Shown here one piece after another: positions 1-7,330 of a DNA stretch of 9,408 nucleotides. The position numbers and the translations under genes were made by a program. The stretch lies in assembly GCA_004212135.1 (NCBI GenBank), contig RXIE01000118.1:1-9408 (forward strand). The letters are read 5' to 3'. A model generated the notes under the pieces. It was not told the origin of the DNA and did not search any database. It saw only the letters and a list, made by a program, of their open reading frames with translations. Source of the DNA: Candidatus Methanophagales archaeon ANME-1-THS (GTDB taxonomy: Archaea; Halobacteriota; Syntropharchaeia; Alkanophagales; Methanospirareceae). The stretch's first letter is position 1, and every line of letters starts with the position of its first letter.

Positions 1-1
1 T

Positions 2-1288
2 GTGAGTCGCGATACGCCAGATGATAAAGAATACAGATTAGAAGCCAAAAATAAGGTAGTAAAAGTTTCAGATCCCGAATTCGCAAAAGAATTTCTAAAT
101 TTTCTTATTGACTGGTTACATCTACCGGAAGAAAAAAGAGGTAATATGTTTTTGTTTGTGAAGGAAATGGCAAAAGAACCAAAGTCAAACTTTTCTTTTG
201 AGAAATTATTTGGAGACCAGTATGAGGAGGAAGTCATACTAGAATATGTTAAAAAGTATTCAGAAAAATTAAATAAAAGACAAATTAATTTTTTAAATAA
301 AACCGATAAAAAGGAAATTATATACTTTTTCTCTCAACTTAAAGTTTATGAAGTTGATACACAATTCTTAAAATATACTATCGAAGAGGAAAGAAATAAA
401 AGTGACAATTATATTTCCAATTACGCTGATAAGATTTACAGAGAATCCTTAAGACTTGCTCGTCCTATACAAAAAGAAACAGTTTTAACTTTTAATTTGG
501 TTCCTTTCAGACCGCCTGACAAGTTCTATTATGCCAAAAGTAAATATAAATATCGAAGAAGCATTTTTCATTATTATGATGGAAAGAAAATTGAAATTCC
601 TCCATTCTGGCTTAATCCTGAAGATAAAGTGCTTTTTACTTTCGATCCTATCACTGATAATCACCCCTTCAGAGACATAATAAACGGCGAAGTAAAAGAG
701 GATAATTTTAGTAGAGAAGATCTTAGCATGAACTTTAAAATATTGCTAATCAACGAACATCTCAAGAGGTATTTTTGGAAAAAGGGTTTAAGAAGAGTGC
801 CAGAAAAAAGTCATTACTTTTTCGACGCAATAAAAGAGGACGGTCGATTTGTGCCACGATACTGTTATAGATCAGATGGTAAAAAGATAATGGTTACTGA
901 ACCTCTATATAAAGAGGAAGATCCAAATACCTTAGCATTTATTTTTCATAAAAAAAGTGCTGAAATTAGACCCATCTATCTTTGGAACGAATTTTTTATC
1001 AAAATTGTTCCAATAAAAATATATTCAGACGATGGTATTACTCCCATTGAAGGACAAAGAAAAGATAGAATTGATAGAACTTATAGGAAACCGCTTTTCA
1101 GCAGAAATCCACAGAAAGTAGCGGTAGTGAGATTTTTTGCTGATTATCTTTTTATTTCACAGGAATTTAAAAGAGGAGTTGAAAACTGGTTTGATTTATT
1201 CGAGTTTGATCCTATCCTTACCACAGAATTTAGCTGGATACCAAAAACCTATGATATTTCTCAAACAGTACTTGAAGAATATGATTGA
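2..1288 (+). CDS. APAZ-domain partner of short Argonaute, probably 5'-truncated by the window edge
   Basis: This is the partner subunit of the short prokaryotic Argonaute encoded next. Residues about 155-428 look like an APAZ domain (equivalent to the N/L1/L2 parts of long Argonautes). The visible signs are a KETVLTFNLVPFRP entry strand, the INEHLKRYFWKKGLRR helix (250-265), a strand-rich segment around FIFHKKSAEIRPIYLW (314-328), an arginine-rich stretch (353-368) and the VAVVRFFADYLF helix (373-384). Residues 1-150 are charged and mainly helical, and I do not recognise them. No TIR fold, no SIR2 glycine motif and no clear nuclease motif is visible. In known systems the partner carries an N-terminal effector (SIR2, TIR or nuclease) before APAZ. 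A GTG at base 2 could be the start, but the frame is open to the window edge, so an effector domain may lie upstream. The 3' end overlaps the pAgo gene by 8 bases, indicating coupled translation. The APAZ call is by motif resemblance and gene order, not a profile search. Confidence 0.75.
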   Translation: MSRDTPDDKEYRLEAKNKVVKVSDPEFAKEFLNFLIDWLHLPEEKRGNMFLFVKEMAKEPKSNFSFEKLFGDQYEEEVILEYVKKYSEKLNKRQINFLNKTDKKEIIYFFSQLKVYEVDTQFLKYTIEEERNKSDNYISNYADKIYRESLRLARPIQKETVLTFNLVPFRPPDKFYYAKSKYKYRRSIFHYYDGKKIEIPPFWLNPEDKVLFTFDPITDNHPFRDIINGEVKEDNFSREDLSMNFKILLINEHLKRYFWKKGLRRVPEKSHYFFDAIKEDGRFVPRYCYRSDGKKIMVTEPLYKEEDPNTLAFIFHKKSAEIRPIYLWNEFFIKIVPIKIYSDDGITPIEGQRKDRIDRTYRKPLFSRNPQKVAVVRFFADYLFISQEFKRGVENWFDLFEFDPILTTEFSWIPKTYDISQTVLEEYD

Positions 1289-2741
1289 AACAACGTGGAT
1301 TGAAGAGCCGGAACTGTACTTTGCTAATAATAAAGATAGCATTGATCCAAAGATAGGTCTCCTAAAATTTGGACCATACGGCACCTTTAGTCATGATAAA
1401 ACTCAATCTAAAGTTATACGGGCAGGAGTTATTGCTACAAAAAATTCTGTTATGTTACTTGAATCTTGGTTAGAAAGACTAAGAGAGCGAATTCCGGGAA
1501 AATACATTGAATCCGAGAAAAGAAAAGAGATCGATTTCCCAGGATTATCTGTAGAAAAAGCATTAAATTTCGATATTGAAATTGATGACGCATGTATTGA
1601 ATATATTGATGAAAAAGAGATTGATTCTTTAGAAAAACTTGAAAGAAAAGAACGTGTTGCTGAGTCGTTTAAAATTTATGAACAAAAATTTAAGGATTTA
1701 GAAGCAAGTACGGATCCAAATCCAGACCTTGTTCTTCTTCCATTATCTGAAAAATTGCTGAAACTATGTAAAATACCGGACATAGAAAGCGACAATATAA
1801 TCTACGAGTATAGAACTTTCGACAGCAAAAAATCATATGATGAGTATTTACCTGGATTCGATTTTCACAATGTTATTAAAGTCTTAGGTTATAAATATGG
1901 TAATATTGCGACTCAAGTAATCAAACCAAGAACTTTAACCTTTAAAGGAGATCAAACACCCGCCACATTGGCATGGAATTTTGCGGTCGCCGCATATTAT
2001 AAAGGAACGGGTATCCCTTGGAAACTTGCAAATATTGATGAAGAGACTTGTTATGTAGGTATATCATTTTATCCTGAGATAACCCCAGATAAAAGAGTAA
2101 TGCGTTCAAGCATGGCACATGTCTATTTGAAGACAGGAGAAAGTCAAGTGATAAGAGGAAAACCATTCAATTGGGATGATACAATGGGTAAAAGTCCATC
2201 CTTATCTCAAGAGCTTGCCAATGACATAATTTGTGACGTGATCGATCTTTACAAAAGGCAAAGAAGAGGTGCTCTTCCTAAAAGGGTTGTTGTACATAAA
2301 ACATCTCATTTCACAGAAGACGAACAACATGGTTTCAATGAAGCACTTGAAAATATTGAAATTGTCGATTTTGTTCACATTATATCAAAGATGAAAATTA
2401 TGGCGTTTCCAAGAGGAGATTATCCAGCCTTAAGAGGAACAATGGTGATAAAAGGTGATGAGTCACTATTATATACATCGGGTTTTGTTCCCGCGCTGGA
2501 TACTTATATGGGTGCATCCGTACCACAACCCTTGCTTTTAAGACTCACCAGATTGGAATCTACACCAAAGCAAATAGGAAAAGACATCTTGGCCCTTACA
2601 AAACTCGACTGGAATAACGCTGACTTTAATACAAGAGAACCTGTAACTATTTCAGTATCTCAGAAAGTTGGAGAAGTGTTATCAGAGAGCATAGCTAGGG
2701 GAATAAAAAATCCACCGTCAAATTATAGATATTATATGTAA
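1281..2741 (+). CDS. Short prokaryotic Argonaute (MID-PIWI), catalytically inactive
   Basis: This 486-residue protein has the length and layout of a short pAgo: a variable N-terminal part (1-145), a MID domain (about 145-245) and a PIWI domain (about 245-486). MID contains VLGYKYGNIATQVIKP (201-216), whose Gln212 and Lys215 resemble the guide 5'-phosphate pocket. PIWI motifs typical of short pAgos are CYVGISFYPE (257-266), VVVHKTSHFTEDE (336-348), RGDYPALRGT (378-387), PQPLLLRL (415-422) and LALTKLDWNNADF (437-449). The expected DEDX catalytic residues are replaced: Ser262 for the first Asp, Lys340 for the Asp after the HK strand, and a Gln/Ser in the C-terminal strand. It should therefore bind guide and target without cutting. 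In known short-pAgo systems target binding activates the APAZ-linked effector, causing abortive infection or plasmid loss. I chose ATG 1281 because it overlaps the APAZ gene by 8 bases; the longer open frame from 1137 is a shadow. No strong Shine-Dalgarno sequence is seen, which fits coupling. Confidence 0.92.
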   Translation: MIETTWIEEPELYFANNKDSIDPKIGLLKFGPYGTFSHDKTQSKVIRAGVIATKNSVMLLESWLERLRERIPGKYIESEKRKEIDFPGLSVEKALNFDIEIDDACIEYIDEKEIDSLEKLERKERVAESFKIYEQKFKDLEASTDPNPDLVLLPLSEKLLKLCKIPDIESDNIIYEYRTFDSKKSYDEYLPGFDFHNVIKVLGYKYGNIATQVIKPRTLTFKGDQTPATLAWNFAVAAYYKGTGIPWKLANIDEETCYVGISFYPEITPDKRVMRSSMAHVYLKTGESQVIRGKPFNWDDTMGKSPSLSQELANDIICDVIDLYKRQRRGALPKRVVVHKTSHFTEDEQHGFNEALENIEIVDFVHIISKMKIMAFPRGDYPALRGTMVIKGDESLLYTSGFVPALDTYMGASVPQPLLLRLTRLESTPKQIGKDILALTKLDWNNADFNTREPVTISVSQKVGEVLSESIARGIKNPPSNYRYYM

Positions 2742-2747
2742 TTGTGT

Positions 2748-2805
2748 TAACGATTTGTAGCCGATCCAAATGCCTACGCAAACTTCATAGGTCAAAAAAT
2801 CGTTA
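2748..2805. repeat. 9-bp inverted repeat at the module junction
   Basis: TAACGATTT (2748-2756) and AAATCGTTA (2797-2805) are perfect inverted copies separated by 40 bases. The loop contains a second weak pairing, CCTA (2773-2776) with TAGG (2788-2791). The repeat starts 6 bases after the pAgo stop codon. It could be an RNA stem at the end of the pAgo transcript or a scar of insertion. A T5 run (2814-2818) follows and could help archaeal termination, but it is short. The function is unknown. Confidence 0.5.
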
Positions 2806-2820
2806 GAAATCTATTTTTGG

Positions 2821-2838
2821 ACCGAAATTCATATAATC
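2821..2838 (+). promoter_or_regulatory. BRE/TATA promoter of the first GH57 gene, likely leaderless
   Basis: ACCGAAATTC followed by ATATAAT (2831-2837) matches the archaeal layout of a purine-rich BRE directly upstream of a TATA box. The TATA centre is about 26 bases before ATG 2860, which places the predicted transcription start on or next to the A of the start codon. No Shine-Dalgarno sequence precedes this ATG, as expected for a leaderless mRNA. Confidence 0.6.
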
Positions 2839-2859
2839 TCCAGAAATAACAACATTATT

Positions 2860-4020
2860 ATGCGAAAAGTGTACCATGCGCTGGGCTTGCACATGCACCA
2901 GCCGCCGGGGAATATCGAATTACTCTTGCGGGAGAACGAATGGGAAGCGAAGCAGATCGTTTTATGTTACGAACGCCCGTTGAAGTATGTGAAGCGGTAT
3001 GCGGGTATTGCAAAGGTGCATCTCGGATTTTCCGGGATATTGCTCGATCAACTCTTGGATGAGAAGATCATACAAGCGTTTTCCGCAACGGTCGACCTGA
3101 GGAGGATGGTGCGTGAATACCCATCGGTACCAGGGATAGAATTCCTCGGCATGGGCTACTATCATCCCCTTTTCCCGTTAATTCCTATGGAAGACTGGGA
3201 ACCACAGATACTGAAATGGAAGCAGCGAGCAGAAGAGCTCGGATTCCATGCGAATGGGTTCTGGCCGCCGGAGATGGGCTTCGCAATGGAGATGATCCCG
3301 GTGCTCGAAAAAACGGGCTTCACCTACGTGGTCGTGGATAACGTGCATGTCAAACCGGTTAAAGGCGATTTGAAGCGAGAAGAGCTCAGTTACAAACCCC
3401 ATATCGCCACGTATAACGGTGCGGAGATCATCGTCATTCCCCGGGACAGAGATATCAGCAACGCTCAGGAGAGTGGCTTGAATCCCGAATGGTTTGAGCA
3501 TGAAGTGATGCGGAAAACTGAGAAATGCGACGGAAATTGCCTCGTGACCACATGGTCCGATGGCGAGAACGGTGGGTGGTTCAGGCAGACGCACGAACCT
3601 TCAGGCTTTTGGGGCTATTTCTTCGCGCCCTATATCGAGAAGGTTAGAAGTGGTGCGATCCGCATCGAGCCCATCACCGTAAGTGAGTTTATCAAAGAGA
3701 ATCCACCTGGGGATTATGTCCATGTTCAAACGGGTGCATGGAACGTTGCCAACACGAGTGGGTATGATTTCTGCCAGTGGCAGGGCTCGGAAACGCAAAA
3801 AAAAGGGCTAGAAGAGATTTGGAGCGTGAGCAAACAATTTCATGAGCTCGAAAAATCAGGAAAGCTGAACGAAGCGATGCGCGACAGAATAGAGGAGCTG
3901 ATATTGCGAGCGGAAACCAGTTGTAACTTCTTCTGGGGTGATGCATGGGTCCATCGGGTTTATGAGGATACAAAAGAAGCGAAACGGTTAATGGATAGAA
4001 TAACGGTTCCGGGAAGTTAA
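2860..4020 (+). CDS. GH57 family glycoside hydrolase, short 386-residue type
   Basis: This is a retaining alpha-glucan-active enzyme of family GH57, acting on alpha-1,4 (or alpha-1,6) glucan by hydrolysis or transfer. The five family regions are visible: HMHQPP (11-16), GMGYYHPLFPLIP (97-109), GFWPPEMGF (133-141) with Glu138 as probable nucleophile, TWSDGENGGW (231-240) with Asp234 as probable acid/base, and AETSCNFFWGDAW (351-363). At 386 residues it is shorter than most characterised GH57 amylases, glucanotransferases and pullulanases, and it ends soon after the helical region with no extra domain. There is no signal peptide, so it should be cytoplasmic. The start is fixed by the HMHQPP motif near the N-terminus and by a promoter immediately upstream. 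A 79-base gap separates it from the GH15 gene, with which it may be co-transcribed. Family assignment is firm; exact substrate and product cannot be read from the sequence. Confidence 0.93.
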   Translation: MRKVYHALGLHMHQPPGNIELLLRENEWEAKQIVLCYERPLKYVKRYAGIAKVHLGFSGILLDQLLDEKIIQAFSATVDLRRMVREYPSVPGIEFLGMGYYHPLFPLIPMEDWEPQILKWKQRAEELGFHANGFWPPEMGFAMEMIPVLEKTGFTYVVVDNVHVKPVKGDLKREELSYKPHIATYNGAEIIVIPRDRDISNAQESGLNPEWFEHEVMRKTEKCDGNCLVTTWSDGENGGWFRQTHEPSGFWGYFFAPYIEKVRSGAIRIEPITVSEFIKENPPGDYVHVQTGAWNVANTSGYDFCQWQGSETQKKGLEEIWSVSKQFHELEKSGKLNEAMRDRIEELILRAETSCNFFWGDAWVHRVYEDTKEAKRLMDRITVPGS

Positions 4021-4099
4021 GATGCATCTCACTAGTAGAAAGGAAGCTGAGCGCTCGGTAAAAATTCTGATGGGTTCTGTCTGAGGATTTTATAAAACA

Positions 4100-5203
4100 A
4101 TGATCAACGAAGAGGAATTACTAACAAGCACAAAGAGGATAATCAAGGACGCTTCGGTGGAGAACGGAGCAATCGTTGCTGCGAATTCGGATAAACCCTA
4201 TTATCCACGTGATGTTTCGCCCTATCGCTACGTCTGGGTGAGAGATGCCGCATTTACCTGCGTGGCTGCTGACCTCCTCGGCATAGCAATCCAGGAAGAT
4301 TTTTTCCAGTGGTGTTTAGAGCGGGCGGAAGGATTTGACCGAGAAGGTATTTTCCTGCAGAAGTATTATACCAATGGTGCAAAAGCAAGTGACCAATTCC
4401 AGCCTGACCAGACGGGCACGTTATTATGGGCAGTCTGGCACCATTACTCCTACCGGCGGCGGCTCGAAGATGCACGTGAGTTCAAAGATTTGATTGTCAA
4501 GGCTGCAGATGGCATCTGTAACCGCTGGTACCGGACTCACTTTGTGGTGCAGACTTACGACTTGTGGGAAGAGCGAAGCACGTTCCCTGACCTCGAGGAC
4601 AATCATACCTATTCACTCGCTGCATGCGCGAGAGGGCTGCGATGCGCAGATGCGATGCTCGACACGGAAACTGAAGGCGATAAGAAGAGATGGCTGAGGT
4701 GTGCTGAGGAGATGGAAGAGAGGATAAATAAGGGCTACAATGCGAAAAAGGGCTATTTTATGAGGACTTTTGGGATGCTAAATGACGAAACGGTTGATGC
4801 CTCACTGCTCGGATTAGTATATCCCTTTGAGGTCTTCACTACCGATGAGCCGCGGATGGTGAGTACGGTCCGTGCGATGGAACAGAAGATCATAGAACAT
4901 GGTGGTGTGCATCGATACGAGAAGGATGTGTATGATGGGTGGACGCAGGCGGGTGTGTTGCGATCTAAGGGCGCGGGTGCATGGCCTCTGCTCAATTTCT
5001 GGCTCTCGATCTATTATGCATTGAAGAGAGAAGCAGCAAAGGCGAGGCAGTACCATGAATGGGTGTTACAGCGGTTAGATAGTCCCTACATTCCTGAGCA
5101 GATCTTTGATAATTCGCTCCAGAGATCGGTTTGCCCACTCGTCTGGTCACATGCGATGTTTGTTCTCTCGACCCACTATTTAACAACCGAGAGCGTTTGG
5201 TAA
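4100..5203 (+). CDS. GH15 glucoamylase-like protein, catalytic domain only
   Basis: Predicted to release glucose from non-reducing ends of alpha-glucans by inversion (glucan 1,4-alpha-glucosidase type). Family GH15 landmarks of the (alpha/alpha)6 barrel are YVWVRDA (44-50), QTYDLWEER (151-159) holding the likely acid Glu157/158, DASLLGL (233-239), GGVHRYEKDVYDG (268-280), GAGAWPLLNFW (291-301) and PEQIFDN (332-338) with Glu333 as the likely base, followed by PLVWSHA (346-352). Many prokaryotic GH15 proteins are 600 or more residues with an N-terminal beta-sandwich domain; this one has 367 residues and begins directly at the barrel. It could therefore be a trehalase-like or dextran-type GH15 rather than a true glucoamylase. 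ATG 4100 is preferred because an in-frame stop lies at 4082; a weak GAGGA (4083-4087) precedes it at long spacing. The debranching gene follows after 3 bases, indicating an operon. No signal peptide is seen. Confidence 0.88.
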   Translation: MINEEELLTSTKRIIKDASVENGAIVAANSDKPYYPRDVSPYRYVWVRDAAFTCVAADLLGIAIQEDFFQWCLERAEGFDREGIFLQKYYTNGAKASDQFQPDQTGTLLWAVWHHYSYRRRLEDAREFKDLIVKAADGICNRWYRTHFVVQTYDLWEERSTFPDLEDNHTYSLAACARGLRCADAMLDTETEGDKKRWLRCAEEMEERINKGYNAKKGYFMRTFGMLNDETVDASLLGLVYPFEVFTTDEPRMVSTVRAMEQKIIEHGGVHRYEKDVYDGWTQAGVLRSKGAGAWPLLNFWLSIYYALKREAAKARQYHEWVLQRLDSPYIPEQIFDNSLQRSVCPLVWSHAMFVLSTHYLTTESVW

Positions 5204-5206
5204 GCC

Positions 5207-7264
5207 ATGAGGTTAAGCATCGACCTCCAACCAGTGGAGAATAACAATCCTGCGCTGACCCGGCATGCGATTCTCAAGACCCCTCAGGCTTCATGGTCAC
5301 AGTCAGTTTTTTCGGTTCCGTTCGGCAACGCAATCATTCCTAACCGGGATTACCCGTATGAAGGGCTCTCTGTGTTGATAAATGGCGAGAATTATCACTT
5401 CCTCGACGGACTGGCAGTGGGAGTGAAGAAGGATGGCGAATATGTGGCGCTTGCAGCACAGAACGTGACCGTTTCGCCATGGAAGATGAGTTACTCCTAC
5501 GGAAATGAAGCAGAGCACGTAAATCTCGCGGCCAGTTACTATTTGATGAATATCGGACCAAAGCACAACGGTTGTACAGCTTGTTTTTTGCTTGAAACCG
5601 ATACACGAAGCCCTTACCGGGTGGTCATCGAGCCACTCGTGGATATACGACACATGTATGAGCCTTCAGCACCGGAACGGCATTCTTGTCAGTTGTTACC
5701 TGATGGGATGCTGATCCAGCGGGATGACAAATTCCTTTCGATTAGAACACCGCATAAATGTGCGGTTAGAGCATGGAAGAAAGTGGTCGAGTGGTGGTAT
5801 AAACTCGGTTCGGGCTTCAGGGAAAAAACTGAGGGCGGTGTGGTATTCAGAGGCGAGGTAAGGAAGCCGGTATCGTTAGGTGAGTTTGAGATTCCACTCG
5901 ATAATACCTTCACTGCGTTGCTTGTTATCTCCTGCAGCAATTCTGAATCAGAGCTGGAATGGTTGCATGAACGCGGAAACGATTTGAGAAGCAATGAGGT
6001 TGAGGAGGAAAAGAGCGCAGAAGAACTCGTGAAATCACTTGGTTTAAAAGACAGTGCAGTTGCGTTTCGCGCACTGGGACTGTCCAGATTCGGCATGTAT
6101 GTGGCTGATAAATTTTTCTACGAAGCGGGAGATTTTTGGTTCAGAACGCCCTGGTTCAGGGATCAGTTTGAAGGAATCATAAATAACATCGAGACGTTGA
6201 TTCGCATGGGACATGCCGAGCGGATAAAGCATATTATCCTCCATTCGTTCGAATATCAGGATCCTCAGGGGAGAATACCAAATAGATTCCCGGAAAGAGC
6301 GCAGGAGAAATTGGATTATAATAATGCGGACGCCACGCTGCTCGCAGGTATCGCTGCAGGCGAATTGCTCAAGCGGAACTGGGATGAGGAGCTCGCGAAC
6401 CTGATTGTACAACGGACTGAGTATACCATCTCGCGATTCAAAACGAACGAGGTGAAGGTGATAAATGGCGCTCCGGTTCTGCACGAAAATGGGCTTGTTT
6501 CGGCCGTTCCCTGGCATTCGTGGACGGATTCCAAGCGCCTGGTGGAGATGAACGGGAGAAAGATGAACGTCTCGGTGCGAATACCTGATTCGTGGTGTGT
6601 CATACGGGATGAAAACGAGCTGAACAAGCCAACCTTCTTCCTGCCGGAGATCAATGCGCAATGGATAACAATGCTGAGAGGCTGTGTGGAGATCGCCAGG
6701 CGGAGCAAAACAGAAGAAGCGAGCTTTTCGGCAGTCTTAGAGAAAGCTCGTATGAGCTTCAAGAAGGTATTCTGGGATCGCGAAGCTGAGAGTTTATACA
6801 ACCTTGTCACGATGGATGGGGCAACTGATAAAACGCTGGGTTCCCCAGCCGTTGTCGCGGTCTCCTTACTGGTGGACGAAAAAATCTTCTCTCGCCAGGA
6901 AGTGGAGCACTTCATCGCAGGCGTGAAAGCCCATCTGCTCGTGGAACGGAATGGACTTCCTTTTGGGATGCTCGTGAAGAACTCCTCCAAGCGAACGTAT
7001 TATGGCGATGCGGAATACCATGAGGCAGTCGTCTGGCCACGCGATACACCTTACCTCATACGACTTCTGCGTTATGCTGGCGCACCTGAAAAAGGAACGG
7101 TGGACGGCTTACTGAGGTCGAATGTACATCACCAGATGAACGAGGGCTTCGTGTTTTACAACAGTGAGTTATTTAGCCCGGATACTGGTGCACTGGTGCC
7201 GGTGAAGAATCCAATTCAATTCTGGTCGCAATGGGTGGACCCGTACCTCGAGGGTTCGTTTTGA
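5207..7264 (+). CDS. Amylo-alpha-1,6-glucosidase / glycogen debranching enzyme
   Basis: Predicted to hydrolyse alpha-1,6 branch points in glycogen or limit dextrin in the cytoplasm. The N-terminal third (about 1-250) is beta-rich and probably a substrate-binding sandwich. The C-terminal part (about 280-685) has the (alpha/alpha)6-barrel signature of the GDE_C/GH133 type: TPWFRDQFEG (314-323), DYNNADATLL (370-379), VPWHSWTDS (434-442), FLPEINAQW (478-486) and YHEAVVWPRDTPY (604-616). Acidic residues in the first three and Glu481 are the candidate catalytic and binding residues. Its 685 residues match single-function prokaryotic enzymes rather than the much longer bifunctional eukaryotic form, so a separate enzyme (perhaps a GH57 neighbour) may supply glucanotransferase activity. 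ATG 5207 lies 3 bases after the GH15 stop and has no obvious Shine-Dalgarno sequence, so translation is probably coupled to the upstream gene. The next gene is 88 bases away and has its own promoter-like sequence. Confidence 0.9.
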   Translation: MRLSIDLQPVENNNPALTRHAILKTPQASWSQSVFSVPFGNAIIPNRDYPYEGLSVLINGENYHFLDGLAVGVKKDGEYVALAAQNVTVSPWKMSYSYGNEAEHVNLAASYYLMNIGPKHNGCTACFLLETDTRSPYRVVIEPLVDIRHMYEPSAPERHSCQLLPDGMLIQRDDKFLSIRTPHKCAVRAWKKVVEWWYKLGSGFREKTEGGVVFRGEVRKPVSLGEFEIPLDNTFTALLVISCSNSESELEWLHERGNDLRSNEVEEEKSAEELVKSLGLKDSAVAFRALGLSRFGMYVADKFFYEAGDFWFRTPWFRDQFEGIINNIETLIRMGHAERIKHIILHSFEYQDPQGRIPNRFPERAQEKLDYNNADATLLAGIAAGELLKRNWDEELANLIVQRTEYTISRFKTNEVKVINGAPVLHENGLVSAVPWHSWTDSKRLVEMNGRKMNVSVRIPDSWCVIRDENELNKPTFFLPEINAQWITMLRGCVEIARRSKTEEASFSAVLEKARMSFKKVFWDREAESLYNLVTMDGATDKTLGSPAVVAVSLLVDEKIFSRQEVEHFIAGVKAHLLVERNGLPFGMLVKNSSKRTYYGDAEYHEAVVWPRDTPYLIRLLRYAGAPEKGTVDGLLRSNVHHQMNEGFVFYNSELFSPDTGALVPVKNPIQFWSQWVDPYLEGSF

Positions 7265-7280
7265 GCACGATGCCCCGTGC
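7265..7280 (+). other. Small hairpin directly after the debranching gene stop
   Basis: GCACG (7265-7269) and CGTGC (7276-7280) can form a 5-bp GC-rich stem with a 6-base loop, starting on the first base after the stop codon. No T-run follows, so it does not look like a standard terminator; it may protect the 3' end of the mRNA or be chance. Confidence 0.3.
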
Positions 7281-7296
7281 CGCACCGGTCATGCAG

Positions 7297-7313
7297 CTTC
7301 GAAAATATTTATT
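7297..7313 (+). promoter_or_regulatory. Probable BRE/TATA promoter of the kinase-HAD pair
   Basis: CTTCGAAA (7297-7304) resembles a BRE, and the overlapping AATATTTATT (7304-7313) resembles a TATA box in otherwise GC-richer DNA. Counting about 26 bases from the TATA centre puts the transcription start near 7334, giving a leader of about 19 bases before ATG 7353. AATATT occurs again at 7319-7324. Confidence 0.5.
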
Positions 7314-7330
7314 CGTAGAATATTAACCTT

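Noticed and set aside
1137..1280. Upstream extension of the pAgo reading frame to ATG 1137
   Set aside because: It lies wholly within the APAZ gene in another frame; ATG 1281 gives the normal short-pAgo length and an 8-base coupled overlap.
2742..2859. CRISPR repeat, tRNA or attachment site at the module junction
   Set aside because: Only one inverted repeat is present, with no repeated units and no tRNA cloverleaf, and no matching direct repeat was seen in the window.
4049..4056. 8-bp palindrome GAGCGCTC between the GH57 and GH15 genes
   Set aside because: Short, with no nearby promoter or T-run; expected by chance at this length.
4088..4097. TTTATAAAA as a TATA box for the GH15 gene
   Set aside because: It ends only 3 bases before the ATG, so transcription would start inside the gene, which has no suitable downstream start.
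6044..6990. Long minus-strand open frames (205 and 224 codons) opposite the debranching gene
   Set aside because: They are antisense shadows of a well-supported coding sequence, overlap each other and show no recognisable motifs.
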